Source of the DNA: Thalassia testudinum
Lineage: Eukaryota > Streptophyta > Magnoliopsida > Alismatales > Hydrocharitaceae
NCBI GenBank assembly: GCA_037157565.1
Contig: JAZHRO010000012.1
Coordinates: 9,698,501 to 9,762,500, forward strand
Length of the DNA stretch: 64,000 nucleotides
Reading direction: 5' to 3'
The notes below the pieces were generated by a model. It saw only the letters and a list, made by a program, of their open reading frames with translations. It was not told the DNA's origin and ran no database searches. Below are positions 11,333-23,506 of this stretch, piece after piece. Made by a program: the position numbers and the translations under genes. The stretch's first letter is position 1, and the number at the start of each line of letters is the position of its first letter.

Positions 11333-11536
11333 TCAGCTAGGCGTAAACCCAGTAGAAGATGTATCATTAGAAATAGGTTCAAGAAGTTGGAGCGAAATAA
11401 TAGAATTGACAAGTCTAAGATCATGTGGCTCAATGAAATGTTTCAATCTTTGTCTATTGACAGTGAAAGGTTCAGATTTGTCAATCTCAGTGATCTCAAT
11501 GGCTCCATAGTCAATATGCATCATAATTAGAATCAA
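11333..11536 (-). pseudogene. Element A: last residues of the Athila-type pol (integrase tail)
   Basis: Reads HIDYGAIEITEIDKSEPFTV followed by NRQRLKHF, the block that ends the integrase of Athila-type elements; E has the parallel NGQHLKP block near 32100. Only this tail of pol remains. It lies about 170 bp from the end of the gag fragment, so protease, RT, RNase H and most of integrase have been deleted in one step or several. Confidence 0.75.
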
Positions 11537-11710
11537 ATACTTGGTACAAGGCCCAAGTAAAAAGTGGGTATCAAATCAAAGATACTTGGCTCAAGGTCCA
11601 AGTAAAGAAAATAGAGTATATCCAGAAATAATCAACAGCTTCTACCTCTTCAATCAATAATTGCATAATCAAGATGAAGAAGATAAATTTGGGTTGGGAA
11701 GAAGAGGTGA

Positions 11711-12705
11711 TTACTGATCTGAGTAAATTGTGGAAGGATCAGGATTGTGTAAGGCTTGTGACATGACATGTGCTTGGCCTTGGGGAGGATTAGGTCTGGG
11801 TTGGACATACCTCTGGGCAGGTATGTTCCTTGGATTGGGTTCTGCTTGAGATGGGAGTGAATGTGGTTGATGGGATTCCGTCAAGTGAGATAGCTGGGCT
11901 CTCATCTCATCTAAAGTCGCGTCCTATCTCTACTGCATAGCAATATTTTATTGTTGCATGTTAGCAAGAGATTTTATGATTGACCCCAACTGATCATCTC
12001 ATGTAGGCCCAGGTTGAGAGTATTAGGCGGGCCTAAGTTGGGGTTGCTGATAGGTACACAATGGATATCCGTGTGGTTGTGGAGGTGGTGCTCGGATCAG
12101 GTTGTGAATTGGTGGTGCAGAAGGATGTTGATAGGTAGGTCTCTGTGAATTTCCCGACCACGAGAACTTTGGATGATTACGCCATCCAAGGTTATAGGTT
12201 TGTGAATAAGGGTCATTGTGAATGGTGTGGAGCTCCTCCAAAGCTCCAGAAGGTGCAGGGAATTCAGTGTAAGTAGGAACAAAGGTTCCTCCAACAGGTG
12301 AAGGATAGGAAAAAGTATAATCTGGTAAAGCAGGTTGTGTCATAGATAGATTATACATAGTTTCCCTCCCTGTGGGAAATTGAGAAGAAGTGTGTGGTGT
12401 AGGTGTCTGAGAAGAAGATGATGAAGGTTTAGAGAGGAATTTTCATACTTCATCTACTTTCTTCTCTATCAAGCCCACTTTATCCAGAGCTAACTATCCA
12501 CAATTTCTAAGTCTCTGTTGCTGGATTGGGTTTCGTGTACCCCTGAATGAGAGTGGGTATGAGAGGACTTTCTATTAAACATACTCATCGAAGCATTGTT
12601 AATAGAGTTTTCGGCCATGCCTTCGAAGAGCTCAAAAGTTGAGACCTCGTCCCGACACAGGAAATTGCCTCCACAAGCTGTTTATCGCTCTGAATCAGGT
12701 TTTAA
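11711..12705 (-). pseudogene. Element A: C-terminal half of Athila-type gag
   Basis: On the minus strand from 12705: LKPDSER, a stop, TACGGNF and FEGMAENSINNASM, which align with the APCEGNF...FKEMSKNSINHASM part of gag in E. It is followed by the low-complexity linker and the YNLGWRNHPKFSW motif (12358-12023) seen at the same place in Athila gag. A second open piece (11905-11711) is Pro/Gln-rich. Stops and frameshifts break it. The upstream side is cut at 12708 by the LTR of C; the N-terminal part of an Athila gag lies at 15813-16471. Confidence 0.75.
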
Positions 12706-12708
12706 AAA

Positions 12709-14705
12709 TGATATGTTGCAGTATAGCTGATAAAGCGCGAAAATAAATATAATTTATACTCGAATGGAAATCCAAGGTCGAACGCAGGGAGCAATCAGCA
12801 AATCAATCTCAAGATCATGATTCTAAGTAAAAGATATAAGCAATTGTACCCAAAACTTATTCAAGAATGATATATCAATAATTCAAGTATCAATATGCAA
12901 AAATGATGGGTTAAAATGGTGATTTGAATCACCAATTAACCCTTTTAATTTTAAGCTTCAAATATATCAAATGTATCAGCAGTGATTATCAACCAGTATT
13001 CCACGTCAGTTAAGTACCTCAATAATGCAATAATAGCCTAGAACTAGCAATAGAGGCAAAGACCTCTTTTCTCCTTCAAGCCTCAAGGGAGAGGCGCAAA
13101 GTACAACACCAACAGAGGAATGAAGGTCCTCTCAGAGACTAAGTGTAGAGAGATCAAAGAGTGAGGCAAACCCCCCCTCTCTTCTTTTCACTCTCAGAAC
13201 AGGCAAGCCTGACCGGACCTGGGTAGCCGGGCAATTAGATCAGGAACCAGAACCGCGTGGCGTGAGTTTTTGTGTGGTGTAGTGGGGGCACGGGCTCACT
13301 GGAGCCCTTGTCGGAGGTGAAGAAGATGGAGGAGGAGATAAGTGATTAGCGGTCGTGCATGTGTTGTGAGTGTGGGAAAGAGAAGTAGAGGAAAAGAGAA
13401 AGATGTAGAGGGTCATAGGAGAGAGAATTGAGACCGATAGGCTCCAGTTGCAGCTGACCGAAGTCGAAGAAGATGACAGAGCGGGAGGACGGCAACGACG
13501 AATGAGGCAAGGAGACATCCTTTCTTTGGCCGGAGAGGATCGCGAGGAAGAGAGGAAGAACTTAGGCCGTCCAATTTGATGGTTGGATGGCCGGAGGAGG
13601 GGGATCTAGGGAGGTTACAAGAGCAAGGATGTTTGGTGGCCAGAGAGGGTAGATTAGGGTGGTTTGGCTCCCCAAAACTTGCTAAGGAGCAAGGGTTCTT
13701 GCCCCTGATCCTTTTATAGGCCTAGAAAGAGGAGCTCCAAGCTTGGAAACAAGCTTGAGAAGCTCGAAAAGTTCATGCAAACTTGATATCATGGCTGGGT
13801 TTAATTGGAAGGGAATTCCTCAAGGAATCTCCCTTTCAATTTTGAGAGAGTTTGATTGAGAATCGAGCGAAAAATCCTCGCTCGAATCTCGACGGAGCTT
13901 GGTGTGTTCACACCAATGGTGGTAGGGACTTAAATGTGAATACGATGAAAAAGTAAGGGACCTATTTGTAAATAATTTAAAAAGTTAAGGACCATTGTGT
14001 GATAAAAAGAGATTATCTGGACTGGAATGCAAACTAGGTCAAGGTGATCTCTGATTAAATAATTTAAAAAGTTAAGGGCCATTGTGTGATAAAAAGAGAT
14101 TATCTGGACTGGAATGCAAACTAGGTCAAGGTGATCTCTGATTGGACCCAAATTTTGGTGTAAACCTAATTTGGATCCAAGGAATCTGATGGTGAAGTCG
14201 GATTTAGGTTTTTACTAAGTTTGATTGGGTAAATTGTAGAGAAACCCAAATTAGGGCAACTATCTGTCTAAGACTCTGTTTTAGGTCAAAATGGGTTCAA
14301 ATGGTCAAATCAAAGATGCCAAACCCTAGAGAATATTTTTCTATGATTTTTATAAGATTTGGGTGAATTTTATTTTGACCAGAACCTTAGTTAATTAAGA
14401 AGATCTATTTTTAGGGTTTCAGATGTCATTTAATTCTCAAAATGAGTGAAACCCCATTTTTGTCTGCATGAACCCCCTTTTTGGACTTTTACAACCATTT
14501 GACCTTTAGTTTGCCCTTAGAAAATCCCATGGTTATTCTGTAGTTGTGATAAGATGGCAAAATTACAGAAATAACCCTATTTTCTTCTTTTTTTCTCAAA
14601 ATAGATTATTAAGCACTTAGGACCCCCTGATGGTTATGTTGGAGCTTTTATTGACTTTATTACACCAAATTGTGCTAGTTATAGCTCATGATGGTGTACC
14701 TATCA
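12709..14705 (-). repeat. 3' LTR of a further Athila-type element (C)
   Basis: Left edge TGATATGTTGCAG, right edge ...ACCTATCA. It is followed at 14706 by a minus-strand polypurine tract (GCATGGGGGTA against the edge), so it is a 3' LTR. The left edge falls in the gag codons of A, so C inserted into A. A GGTCGAACGCAGGGAG block near the left edge is shared with other Athila LTRs. A TATA-like TATAAAA lies on the minus strand at 13712-13718. No matching 5' LTR is seen, so C is truncated. Confidence 0.7.
13971..14144. repeat. Tandem duplication of an 87-bp unit in LTR C
   Basis: Two adjacent units (13971-14057 and 14058-14144) are nearly identical, with a GGACC/GGGCC difference the only one noticed. 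Confidence 0.85.
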
Positions 14706-14721
14706 TACCCCCATGCCTAGC
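14706..14721 (-). other. Polypurine tract of element C
   Basis: Minus strand GCTAGGCATGGGGGTA directly precedes the LTR start TGATAGG. E has the parallel GGCATGGGGGTG before its 3' LTR. Confidence 0.75.
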
Positions 14722-14877
14722 TTTTGTTAGTTCCTTACCAAAACTTTATGGACCAAATCAGATATCTAGGTTGGATGGAATCGTCAGGATGCCCTACTAA
14801 GCCGCATCTCTAGGAATTAGATCTTAATACCAACAAGAGGCCTAAAGGTACACATGTACCAGCCCAAATCCAAACCT

Positions 14878-15137
14878 GATTAGCTTTTTCCTTAGTCTGC
14901 TACGAAGGTTTCTAAGACCCACAAGAACTATCCTAAGGTTTGTTTGACCCAGCGGTTAGAGCACCCGTGCTTGTAACATAGTTAGCCCAGGTTCAGTTTG
15001 CCAGTGCATTTTTGTAAGAGAAAGAGGGGTAGAAGAAGATTTTTATTTGTGGAGAGCTTTCTCTCTCTTTTTCTTTTTATTATATTTTTCCTTAGATCCA
15101 ACCTTGGATTGGCTCTAAACACATTCTGTATCGGATT
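14878..15137 (+). mobile_element. tRNA-derived SINE-like repeat, copy 1
   Basis: Collinear over about 260 bp with 23247-23506. An A-box-like TGACCCAGCGG (14945-14955) and a B-box-like GGTTCAGTTTG (14990-15000) are 45 bases apart start to start, the spacing of a tRNA gene promoter; the segment between reads like a decayed tRNA (GGTTAGAGCACCCGTGC). A CT/T-rich stretch follows. Homology also extends about 60 bp upstream of the tRNA-like part, so the true unit edges are uncertain. Confidence 0.6.
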
Positions 15138-15812
15138 CCTGGTCCCCACCATTAATCCTCGCAGGGTTCCTGGAAATCAATGCTTTGAGATAGCACTACC
15201 CATGGCAACCCCCAGAACCCTGGCTTTCGACACTTTGGGATAGTGCCTCCCATGGCATTCTGTAGCTAAATCCAGACCCTGGCAATCAACATTTAGTGAT
15301 AATGCCGTCCATGTCATCTAAACTAGCACAAGGTGCTTACGTGCCCCCGGTAAGATATTTAGAAATCTTAGGAGACAAGCACAGAGGAGACGATATGTTA
15401 TTGCGCATCTTTGAGGGGAATTTTCCACCTCTCCGTGCTGGGAACTCATCCAAATCAACTTGTGTTTTCGAGACGCTCCTAATCTAGATCTTAGGACCAT
15501 TTTCAAAATGGCATAAATGCTTTTGCCATTATTTCATATTTAAGCGCACTGAACCAGACTGTGTGATTTTTGGGTGCTTAAGTTACCGAGTCCCGCAAAC
15601 TAAAGGTCAGTTAACGAGGTCGAATACTACCTAAGCCTTAGACCTAATACACAAGCTTTGCATTTTCCTCAACCTCTTGAGGACTAATTCGGATCTTGAC
15701 AAGTACGTGAGTGTTTAAATCTCATAATAGATCCAAGAGGACTAAAGTCGGTATTCGCCACTAATCCCTTAAGTTTTAGCCTTCCAGGTCTTAATTCATC
15801 ATTCGATCCAAC
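15138..15812 (-). mobile_element. 3' tail of C or A with three degenerate repeat units
   Basis: No gene. About 15167-15320 holds three decayed units of about 50-59 bp, each starting CCTGG and ending near CCATGGCA or CCATGTCA. The rest resembles the non-coding 3' regions of Athila elements. The right edge of C cannot be placed. Confidence 0.4.
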
Positions 15813-16471
15813 CTAGAAGTTAGGTAAGTTCCATATCATTTTGAAGGGACTCAATTTCTTCCTTTTCAGCTCCTCTAAATGCTGAAAAGGATCCTCAGAA
15901 GCAAGACCATGGAAGTGAGGTATAAGTGTAATGATGTTTGCCTTCAATTCAGCAGCACGACCCCCATCAGAATAACGTACCACAAGAATAGGTTGTCCAA
16001 CTACTGGATTATAGTAGTCCCGTAGTTGAGGTCTACGAGGTTGAGGTGGTGCCTGGGGGTTTCTAGGTTGAGGTTGGGGGTTTGCTAGAAGATTAACAGT
16101 TTGTGCAAACTGTTGCACCTGTTGTGTAAGGGTATTCATTTGCAGTTGTGTATCAAATAAGTGTTGAAGTGTAGGCATAGGACCTCTCTCCGATGGTTGT
16201 TGATTATGGAAGTTAGGGTATGGAGGAGGTTGAAACCTATGGTTTGGTGGGGTGGTGGAGGATGATGTATAGAGAGATGTAGAGGAAGTTCAAAATCCTT
16301 AAATTGTGTAGAATCGTGATCATCCTCAAGATGGACAGAGTGGTGTATGGGAGTTTGAGGACTAGGAGGTATAGAATTGGATGTGGAAGGCAAAGAAGTG
16401 GAAGTAGTAATTTGGGCATCAACACCAAAAGGAGGTGCAAGTTCTTGATTCTGGGATCTCCTACCTTCCAT
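15813..16471 (-). pseudogene. N-terminal part of an Athila-type gag (element A)
   Basis: A likely start ATG at 16471 opens MEGRRSQNQELAPPFG and a Ser/Pro-rich stretch. A frameshift near 16180 then leads to a Gln/Pro-rich region and RDYYNPVVGQPILVVRY, then LKANIITLIPHFHGLASEDP and FQHLEEL, the start of the gag (capsid) domain. E has the parallel IKPQVLSLIKYFHGLGSENP at 26666. After LEEL the similarity stops, so the remaining gag is lost or displaced to 12705. The leader between this start and the primer site is about 1.25 kb, as in E. Confidence 0.75.
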
Positions 16472-16558
16472 TGAATTGATTTTTGAAAATGCAGTTTTTA
16501 AACAGTCGCAACTCAAAGAAAGGTAAATCTCAATCAATAACAAAATCAGAAATCCCAA

Positions 16559-17725
16559 TCAATCTTAATCAATCGAAGACCAATCAAACAAGTCAAGCAT
16601 GATAAACCGAATTTTTTTCCTAGAGTTTGCTACGCAAAATAGTAGTATGCAAACAAATGTTTCAGAACAATTGTACATGTCCTAAAGATAACCCAGCAAC
16701 GTGCATACCTCTATAATCCATTGGAAATTTGGATAAGACTGGCGTGCGAATCTAGATCCTGTGGTTAAACCAGGAGATGAGATAGAAACCTATGTATTTC
16801 TTACTTAAGTGATCGTGCTGTGTGCACGATAGCAATCAACACAATATCGGTGAAAACCAGATAGGGTTTCAAACAAGTTTTAGTGTCTCCTTTTGAATTT
16901 GATTCAAGTATTTAGAAGATATTTTCTATGCAACTCGTCTCGCTTTTTAGTTCTTTTCACATAGAAGATGGTCTTTTTAGTTTTAAAGTCAAATGCAAAG
17001 ATGGCAGGAGTTGAGAAAGGATAAGAAATGCATACCTGATTCCAGTAATTCTACAATTATGCAATTGACTTGAAATTAAAATCTAGCAAGAATAATGTAA
17101 CCTAGGTATGGATGCCTAGTAGATGCTGCTGCTAGATAAGGGTTGAGATCTTTTTGTATTTTTGATTTTATAATTTTTTTGATTTTTTTCTAATGCAACA
17201 AACAAAAACAAAAGAAAAAGAAATAGATATGGAAAACCCGTGAACAGAAAAACCACGTAGATGAGAGATGAGTAGAGAGATATAAAGAGAGTTCAAAGAG
17301 AGTTCAAGTTATTACAAAAAGGTGTGTGAGAACAGACTCTCACAACTTATGCCTAACAAATATCCTAAACAATATACCTAATTCTATACTACTACTATAC
17401 TAATCTAATGCAGCTCCTTGGAACAACTCCTCTAGAAAGTCAAGTCTGAAGTGCAGGGAGTCTACTAGGAAGATCTCCGCCTGGAAAAAGACACTACTCC
17501 TACTCCTCAAGTGCTACAAAAATATCAAATGATTAGTAAGAATTAAAAATCTATATACAAAAAGAATAAAAGAATAAAAGAAATTATATACAACAAAGAA
17601 TTTGAATAAAAGAATCACTATATACAATGAATGAATATGAATGAATCAATGTTTATATACAAAAGCAAAAAAAAAAATTTACAAATAAAAGATTAAAGAA
17701 TAATTTTGGCGTATAGAGAGTTGCC
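16559..17725 (-). mobile_element. Leader of element A between primer site and gag
   Basis: AT-rich, no open frame of interest. It has the length expected for an Athila leader (about 1.3 kb in E). Confidence 0.45.
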
Positions 17726-17743
17726 TCCCCAGCAACGGCGCCA
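17726..17743 (-). other. Primer-binding site of element A (tRNA-Asp)
   Basis: Minus strand TGGCGCCGTTGCTGGGGA is complementary to the 3' end of plant tRNA-Asp with one mismatch. The bases that follow (GGCAAC) can pair with GTTGC in the site. This fixes the orientation of A and places a 5' LTR to the right. Confidence 0.88.
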
Positions 17744-17753
17744 AAAATATAAT

Positions 17754-20050
17754 TGCTGACTACCGGTTTGTACTAAAAAGGGGTTTTAAAACATCGTTGT
17801 TGTAGTATATGTCACAAATACAAACCGTTGTCGTATCAATTTTATTTATATACTTTTTTTTTACTGGTTTATTGCAGGTCGTTCACTGGGAGACAGTTTT
17901 CAATATACATCACTCTCTAAGTCCAATAATATTCTTTTAATTTTAAAAAGATTGATTCTATGTACAATAATGAATGAATGAATCAAAAAATCAAAGAATG
18001 AATCAATTATATACAAAAGAATGAATTAGAAATAATTACAATGCTTGAAAATAATTATATACAAACTAGCATAAAAAATCATAAATAAATACTCTATATT
18101 ATCTATTTACAACTTATAATAATAATACTTAGCTACAGGTACAAAAATAAGTATTAATATGTACTATACTAACTTAACTTACTAATATCTACAGTAACAT
18201 ATAATTATCTACAGTGTCGTATGAAAGTGTCGCTAAAACCATAGAAAAACTATATATAAGCTAAGGTAAAAACTATTATCTATATTAACATATGATACTA
18301 TCTACAATGATGAATATATCTGTCATAAAGCTATCTTTTATTTATACACATAATAGCTCAAACTACTATACTATACTCTAAGTATACTTATATACATGTT
18401 ATTTACATATATACTCTAATATATATCTATACTATATATGTACAAATGCCCACACACATATATACACACACACTCAACTCAACACGCACAACACACAGAC
18501 ACAACACGGGCACCCAAGGCCGACACTTAGTCGAATTTTTAAGCTCTTCTATTCGCCTCAGACCGGTTCACAACCGATTCAGACTGGTTTTTAACCAAAA
18601 ATTGATTTAATTTGCTGGCAGCCTTTTCGAGAGATGGACAACACCCATCACTAGGTGGGACCAGACCTCTACTAAGAGCCGCCCTAATCTCATTAGGTGC
18701 ATTTTAACCGATTTATGGCTGATTACTGGGCCTAATCAGACTCATGCACAGTGCACAGCTCCCAGCCATGCACTGCACTCACATTTTAGACCAAAGCTCA
18801 TTTCATAATCTCATGCCATTCTCAATGCTTAGATAGGTATATAGGTATATGTATATGCTCGGGCACCTGGCGCTCGTGATGACTACTCTGCTATAGAAAG
18901 CAATTCATCTTATTTCGTGGCGGGAGATCATCCACTACCGATGTCGCGCCAAACGCCACGCTCTCCGCGCTGAAGTTCCAGTGAGGCAATGTACGAAATA
19001 GCTTGATTTGGCCTTTGATTTGAGGGCCCACATGTTATCCAATTTCAAAATAAATTATATATTCGTAAAGCCCTTATATAGGGCTACATAATTGTTTAAT
19101 TTATTTACAAAAATAATTAGTTTTACTATATAAATAAATTAGCTAAACTTTACAATTTATATATAATGATTTATAGGTTTATTTCTTAATTATCATTTAA
19201 ATTACTTAATTAATGGTCTAATTGACCCTGTACAGTGTTAATATACATATTAAATTATTTAATACATATTTTTATGCTATTTTACACATTTTATTTTAAT
19301 TTATATATATTTAAATATCAATTGTCAGGCTATTTTATATATAAATTATGTATAAATAGTATAATACAGTATAAATATAGTTAAATTAGTTTAAATTACT
19401 TGAAATAATATAATACAACTATACAGTATAAATTAGTTCAATAATAACTTAATTTACTAATTTATTTTAATTTAATTTAGTAAACTACCTAATAACTTAA
19501 TAAATTAATTATTTATTTTACATGTATAATTAAGTTAATTTGCAGGTATTCTAGTGTACATAATAAGTATATAAATATGTATGTAGAGTATTACTGATAA
19601 ATTAGTTTATTTATTGGGGTTTATAAATTTACATAGCTTATAGTACAATAAGTTAATTAAATTAATAGATACTTATTCAGTAAAGTTATATATATAATAA
19701 TTTACTCTAAATACTTAATTTATAATATATAATATATATATAAAAGTTATATATACAGTTTATTTACATATTATACACTATTTACACATATAGCATAGTA
19801 TATAGCCTATATATACATGTATTTACATAGTATACATAGTATTTTTTTGGTAGTTTTCAAGTTTTTCTTATTTTTATGGGTTTTTTAAGTTTAATAGAGG
19901 TAGGGGATGAGAGAGGAAGAGAGAGATGAGAAGAATACAGTTGTTTTTGGTATTTTTTTAACTTGAGTTCTTTTATTGAGTTTTAAGGTATACTGAACCA
20001 TCAGCTGGTATGTTCTACCAAGCTGGAGATTCACATGACCTTCAAACTTT
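17754..20050 (-). repeat. Probable 5' LTR of element A, outer edge not found
   Basis: Begins TGCTGACTACCGG about ten bases beyond the primer site. Near the edge is a decayed version of the CAGGTCGAAC-CAGGGAG block found near other Athila LTR edges (about 17875-17900). Then follow a very AT-rich stretch (17.9-18.5 and 19.0-19.85 kb) and a CG-richer island at 18.5-19.0 kb. No second copy is in the window, so the end coordinate is a guess. No gene is seen. Confidence 0.4.
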
Positions 20051-21973
20051 GCAAATAATTAAAAATATAATTATTCTTACTTGCTACACATTTATTTGAT
20101 TTATTTGGAATTTTTTATGATTTTTATTTATTTACAAGTTGAAACACTTTTTAGGCCTTTAAAGAGTTTTCCACTAAAACCTAAAGCACTAAAATTGCGT
20201 TTAGAGTGTAAAATAATAGTAACAGAGTTAAGATATGTTCTCAACATAATATGGAAGGTGTGCAAGCAATTGAACATGAATTTCTACTTAATTTCATCTT
20301 TTTTAAAAAATTTGGACAGAAGCATATTTTGGCTGACAAAAGGGTTTACAAATCAGATTACAAGCTAACAAATTGGATTTAAAGTCATTACACATATATG
20401 AAAGCTTGTTTACATTGTATACAACAAGTAAAACACTTCAGCTAATTAAGTAACTTAAATCCTAGCTACTGTCCATTTGTTATCAGATCAAATAGTCCAA
20501 CTGCTACAACAGCAGTAGTAATCAACAAAGCAACAATAGCTGCAGTAACTGATTTCAAGTAAGAGCAGCTGCTGCAGACGTCTTAACTAATTCTCAAAGG
20601 CTGCAACAGTTCATCTATTCATCAATCTAGCAGCTGCAGCGGGTCTGATAGGTAGATCCAGTATCTCATATATCCAAAATCAGACTTTGTCAAGTCTGAT
20701 TTTTGGATCAAAAACATCCAAATTTATGGAGTGATTTGCATCAAATTTAGAGTTAGCAACTCCTTGGATATGTAGCTGCTGAAGCAACACTTTGATATGT
20801 AAAATTGGGATTCAAAAATAACATAGTAAGCATTTTAAAATTCTGACAAGGCTTGAAAATAGCATTGAAATCACCTCGAGATGTTAAACTCTGCATCAAA
20901 ACTCCTTGTCATCATTCTCATTTCAAATAAGAAGGAAAACCACTGATCTAAAACCTTCCTAATGCTAAAGACAACATGAAGGAGGTGTCAAAATCAGTCC
21001 AATAAATCCAACTTGAATCCCAATTATCTAAAACCTTAAAGAATACTGAAAATCCCTTAAGTTAGAAATTAGAATCTCAAACAATAAATCCACACAAAAA
21101 TACTTGGTAGAGCCTCAAATCAACAAGGTTGATTCACCTTGGCTTTCCCACACATTCAAGATCATAAAATCCCCAACTCATGTCAAATCCATTCATGGCT
21201 CATCTGAGGAAAAATTCATCACTAGCATCACCTTAGATTCACGACCATGTTCTGACTCACACAAAAATACATCAATTTGCTTGATCAAAAACCCTCCAAA
21301 ACTCAATCTGATCAAAATCTCACGACCTTGCATTGAAATGGAAATTAAAATAGATCAAGCAAACTGGTTCCATTTTAAATTCAAATCAGGGGTCTTTATG
21401 GAAAATCTGAGATGAATGGGAGACCCCTAGATGAATTTTGAGCGCAAATCATCATGCAAAGCTAGAGAGCAATGAGAAGAGGGTTTGACTCTAGTCGCAA
21501 CCCTAGGTTGTTGCACTGATATCCCACTCGCATGCCTGACAACACGACCACCTTGCCCCCCTTCCTCCCTACTCTCTTTGTCGCTGGTGACTGCAAGCAG
21601 CATTAACCTCACTGCCGGCAACACTAGTAGATCTGGTCGGCCACCGGTTGCCTCTGGGGGCTACCAGCAATGGTTGCAAGTGTCGCTAGCACCTCTTTAA
21701 AGGAGTCTTTGACCTGCTGTGGTTGGTTGCACTCAGCACTTCTGCCAGGAGGGCAGGGAACCGAACTGCCGACAGAGGGGGAGGTCTGAGCCACCTTGGG
21801 CAGTGTCACTAGGGGCTTCCCCTTGCCTTAGTGCACTCCTACTCTTGGTCCCAAGGGGCTATGGGTTCTTCTCGTGTTGGTTGAGAGTTGTTTGTCTCGA
21901 TTCATGATGAGAAGAACCCCATATTAAGATGTTTCTATAGGAATTCCAAATCTGATTTTGTGTTTCAGACAAA
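20051..21973. other. Unassigned intergenic DNA
   Basis: No gene or repeat edge supported. Short open frames at 21.1-21.9 kb have no recognisable motifs. A repeated AGCAGCTGCAGC theme at 20.5-20.65 kb is low complexity. Part of it could be the 5' region of copia fragment D, but I see no Met primer site. Confidence 0.3.
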
Positions 21974-23246
21974 TTGGCGTGGATTTGTTCATCTCCATGG
22001 GGCATGATGAGTTCTCAAGGAAAGTCTGAGGTCTCATCGATTACCGCAAGAGATACAGGATTGTACAAAAACCCGTTCTTCGTGCCAATTGTGAAGCTAG
22101 ATGAGATTAACTATGCACGTTGGTCTCAAACCTTTTTCATGACTATGGAGGGTCATGATAAGGAGCATCTGTTGCTGAAATCTAAGTCAAACAACAAGAC
22201 TGGAAAGTACATCTTTTGGAAGAAGGGCAATGCGATGGTCAGATCATAGATTATGAACACTATTTCCCCATGTATTGGAGATAGTGTCATGTATCACAGG
22301 ACTGCAAAGGAGATGTGGGACCTACGCCATAGCACCTACTCTCATGAGAAGAATTTTAGCTGGGTGTTTCAAATCCACCATAACCTGAGGAGCCTTAGCC
22401 AGGAGGATCGAACTATTGTGCATTACTATACTGATCTCAAAGGACTACTTGAGAAGTATATTTTGCATGGCATGTCTACACATGTGCCTGTCAGAGAGAA
22501 TACAGGAAGAAGTATGAGGTTTTGTAGTTCCTTAATGGTCATGGACTTGAGTATGAGGGCACATGCGCTCATATTCTTGCACTTCTTGAGTTACCCTCAT
22601 TGGAGGAGGTCTATAGAAAATTGGGCAGAATTGTGATGAAGCCACAACCTGCTACATCAGGTGGTCAGATGATAGCTTTGATTGCTTCTGGAGGACAAGG
22701 AGGTTGTGGTGTGCCTTCCACTCGTGGACGTGGTCATGTATGTGGTCAGGCTGGTAGACTGCATACCAGATGTACATTTTGTGGGAAGGTTGGGCATGTG
22801 GAGGAAAAAAGCTGAGCCAAGTATGGAAGACCTCAAATGGCTAATCAGGCCACTATTACTACTGATGAGTAGTCACATTTAGTCACGAGAGCCGAGTTTG
22901 ATGCTATGGTCCAACAGTTCTCTCAGATGTTTTAGGAGATCTCTACCTCTACCTCTGTCACACCAGATACTCCTACCTTTGCTTCCTCTTTAGGTAGTAC
23001 TTTTGGTTTTGGTTTTCAGAGTTCACATATCGGTGGGACATTGTGGCTGGTTGACTCAGGTGCATCTAGACATTTAAGTGGAAATCAGTCATCATTTTAG
23101 AGATTGTAGTTAGTTGCCCTATGTAGAACTATTCAGGTTGCTGATGGATGCCATTCTAGAGTGGATGGCCAGGTAGAGGTCGTAGTGACTCCCATACTTC
23201 AATTGCCGAATATTCTATTTGTTCTAGATTTCCCAATTAGTCTATT
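21974..23246 (+). pseudogene. Ty1/copia gag-protease fragment (element D)
   Basis: Gag of plant copia elements: an N-terminal block LDEINYARWSQTFFMTMEGH (UBN2-like, 21974-22249), then AKEMWDLRHSTYSH and LRSLSQEDRTIVHYYTDLKG (22253-22636), then in another frame the CCHC knuckle CTFCGKVGHVEEKS (knuckle decayed, last Cys lost), and near 23040 the protease motif WLVDSGASRHLSGN with its catalytic Asp intact. The reading frame changes at least twice and has stops. The sequence ends after the LDFPISLLIS block that follows the protease, where the 260-bp SINE-like repeat begins. Integrase, RT and both LTRs are absent. Confidence 0.82.
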
Positions 23247-23506
23247 GATTAGCTTTTGCCTCAGTCTGCCGCGAAGGTTTCTAAGGCCCGCAATAACTAT
23301 CCTAAGGTTTGTTTGACCCAGTGGCTAAAGCACTCATGCTTGTAACATGGTTAGCCCAGGTTCAGTTTGCCAATGCATTTTTGTAAGAGAGAGAGGGATA
23401 GAAGAAGATTTTTATTTGTTGAGAGCTTTCTCTCTCTTTTTCTTTTTATTATATTTTTCCTTAGATCCAACCTCGGATTGGCTCTAAACATGTTTTATAT
23501 TTGATT
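23247..23506 (+). mobile_element. tRNA-derived SINE-like repeat, copy 2
   Basis: Same length and order as copy 1 at 14878-15137. A-box-like TGACCCAGTGG at 23314-23324 and B-box-like GGTTCAGTTTG at 23359-23369, again 45 apart. It sits between copia fragment D and the first bases of the left LTR of E; the last bases overlap the TGATTAACC with which that LTR begins. Confidence 0.6.

Noticed and set aside
11092..11433. Hydrophobic 113-codon minus-strand frame as a possible envelope-like protein of A
   Set aside because: It spans the conserved non-coding block after pol, has no matching frame in E or H, and T-rich sequence gives hydrophobic residues by chance.
14938..15010. A functional tRNA gene
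   Set aside because: A- and B-box-like motifs have the right spacing, but the B box is off-consensus and the acceptor stem does not pair; better read as a SINE-like repeat.
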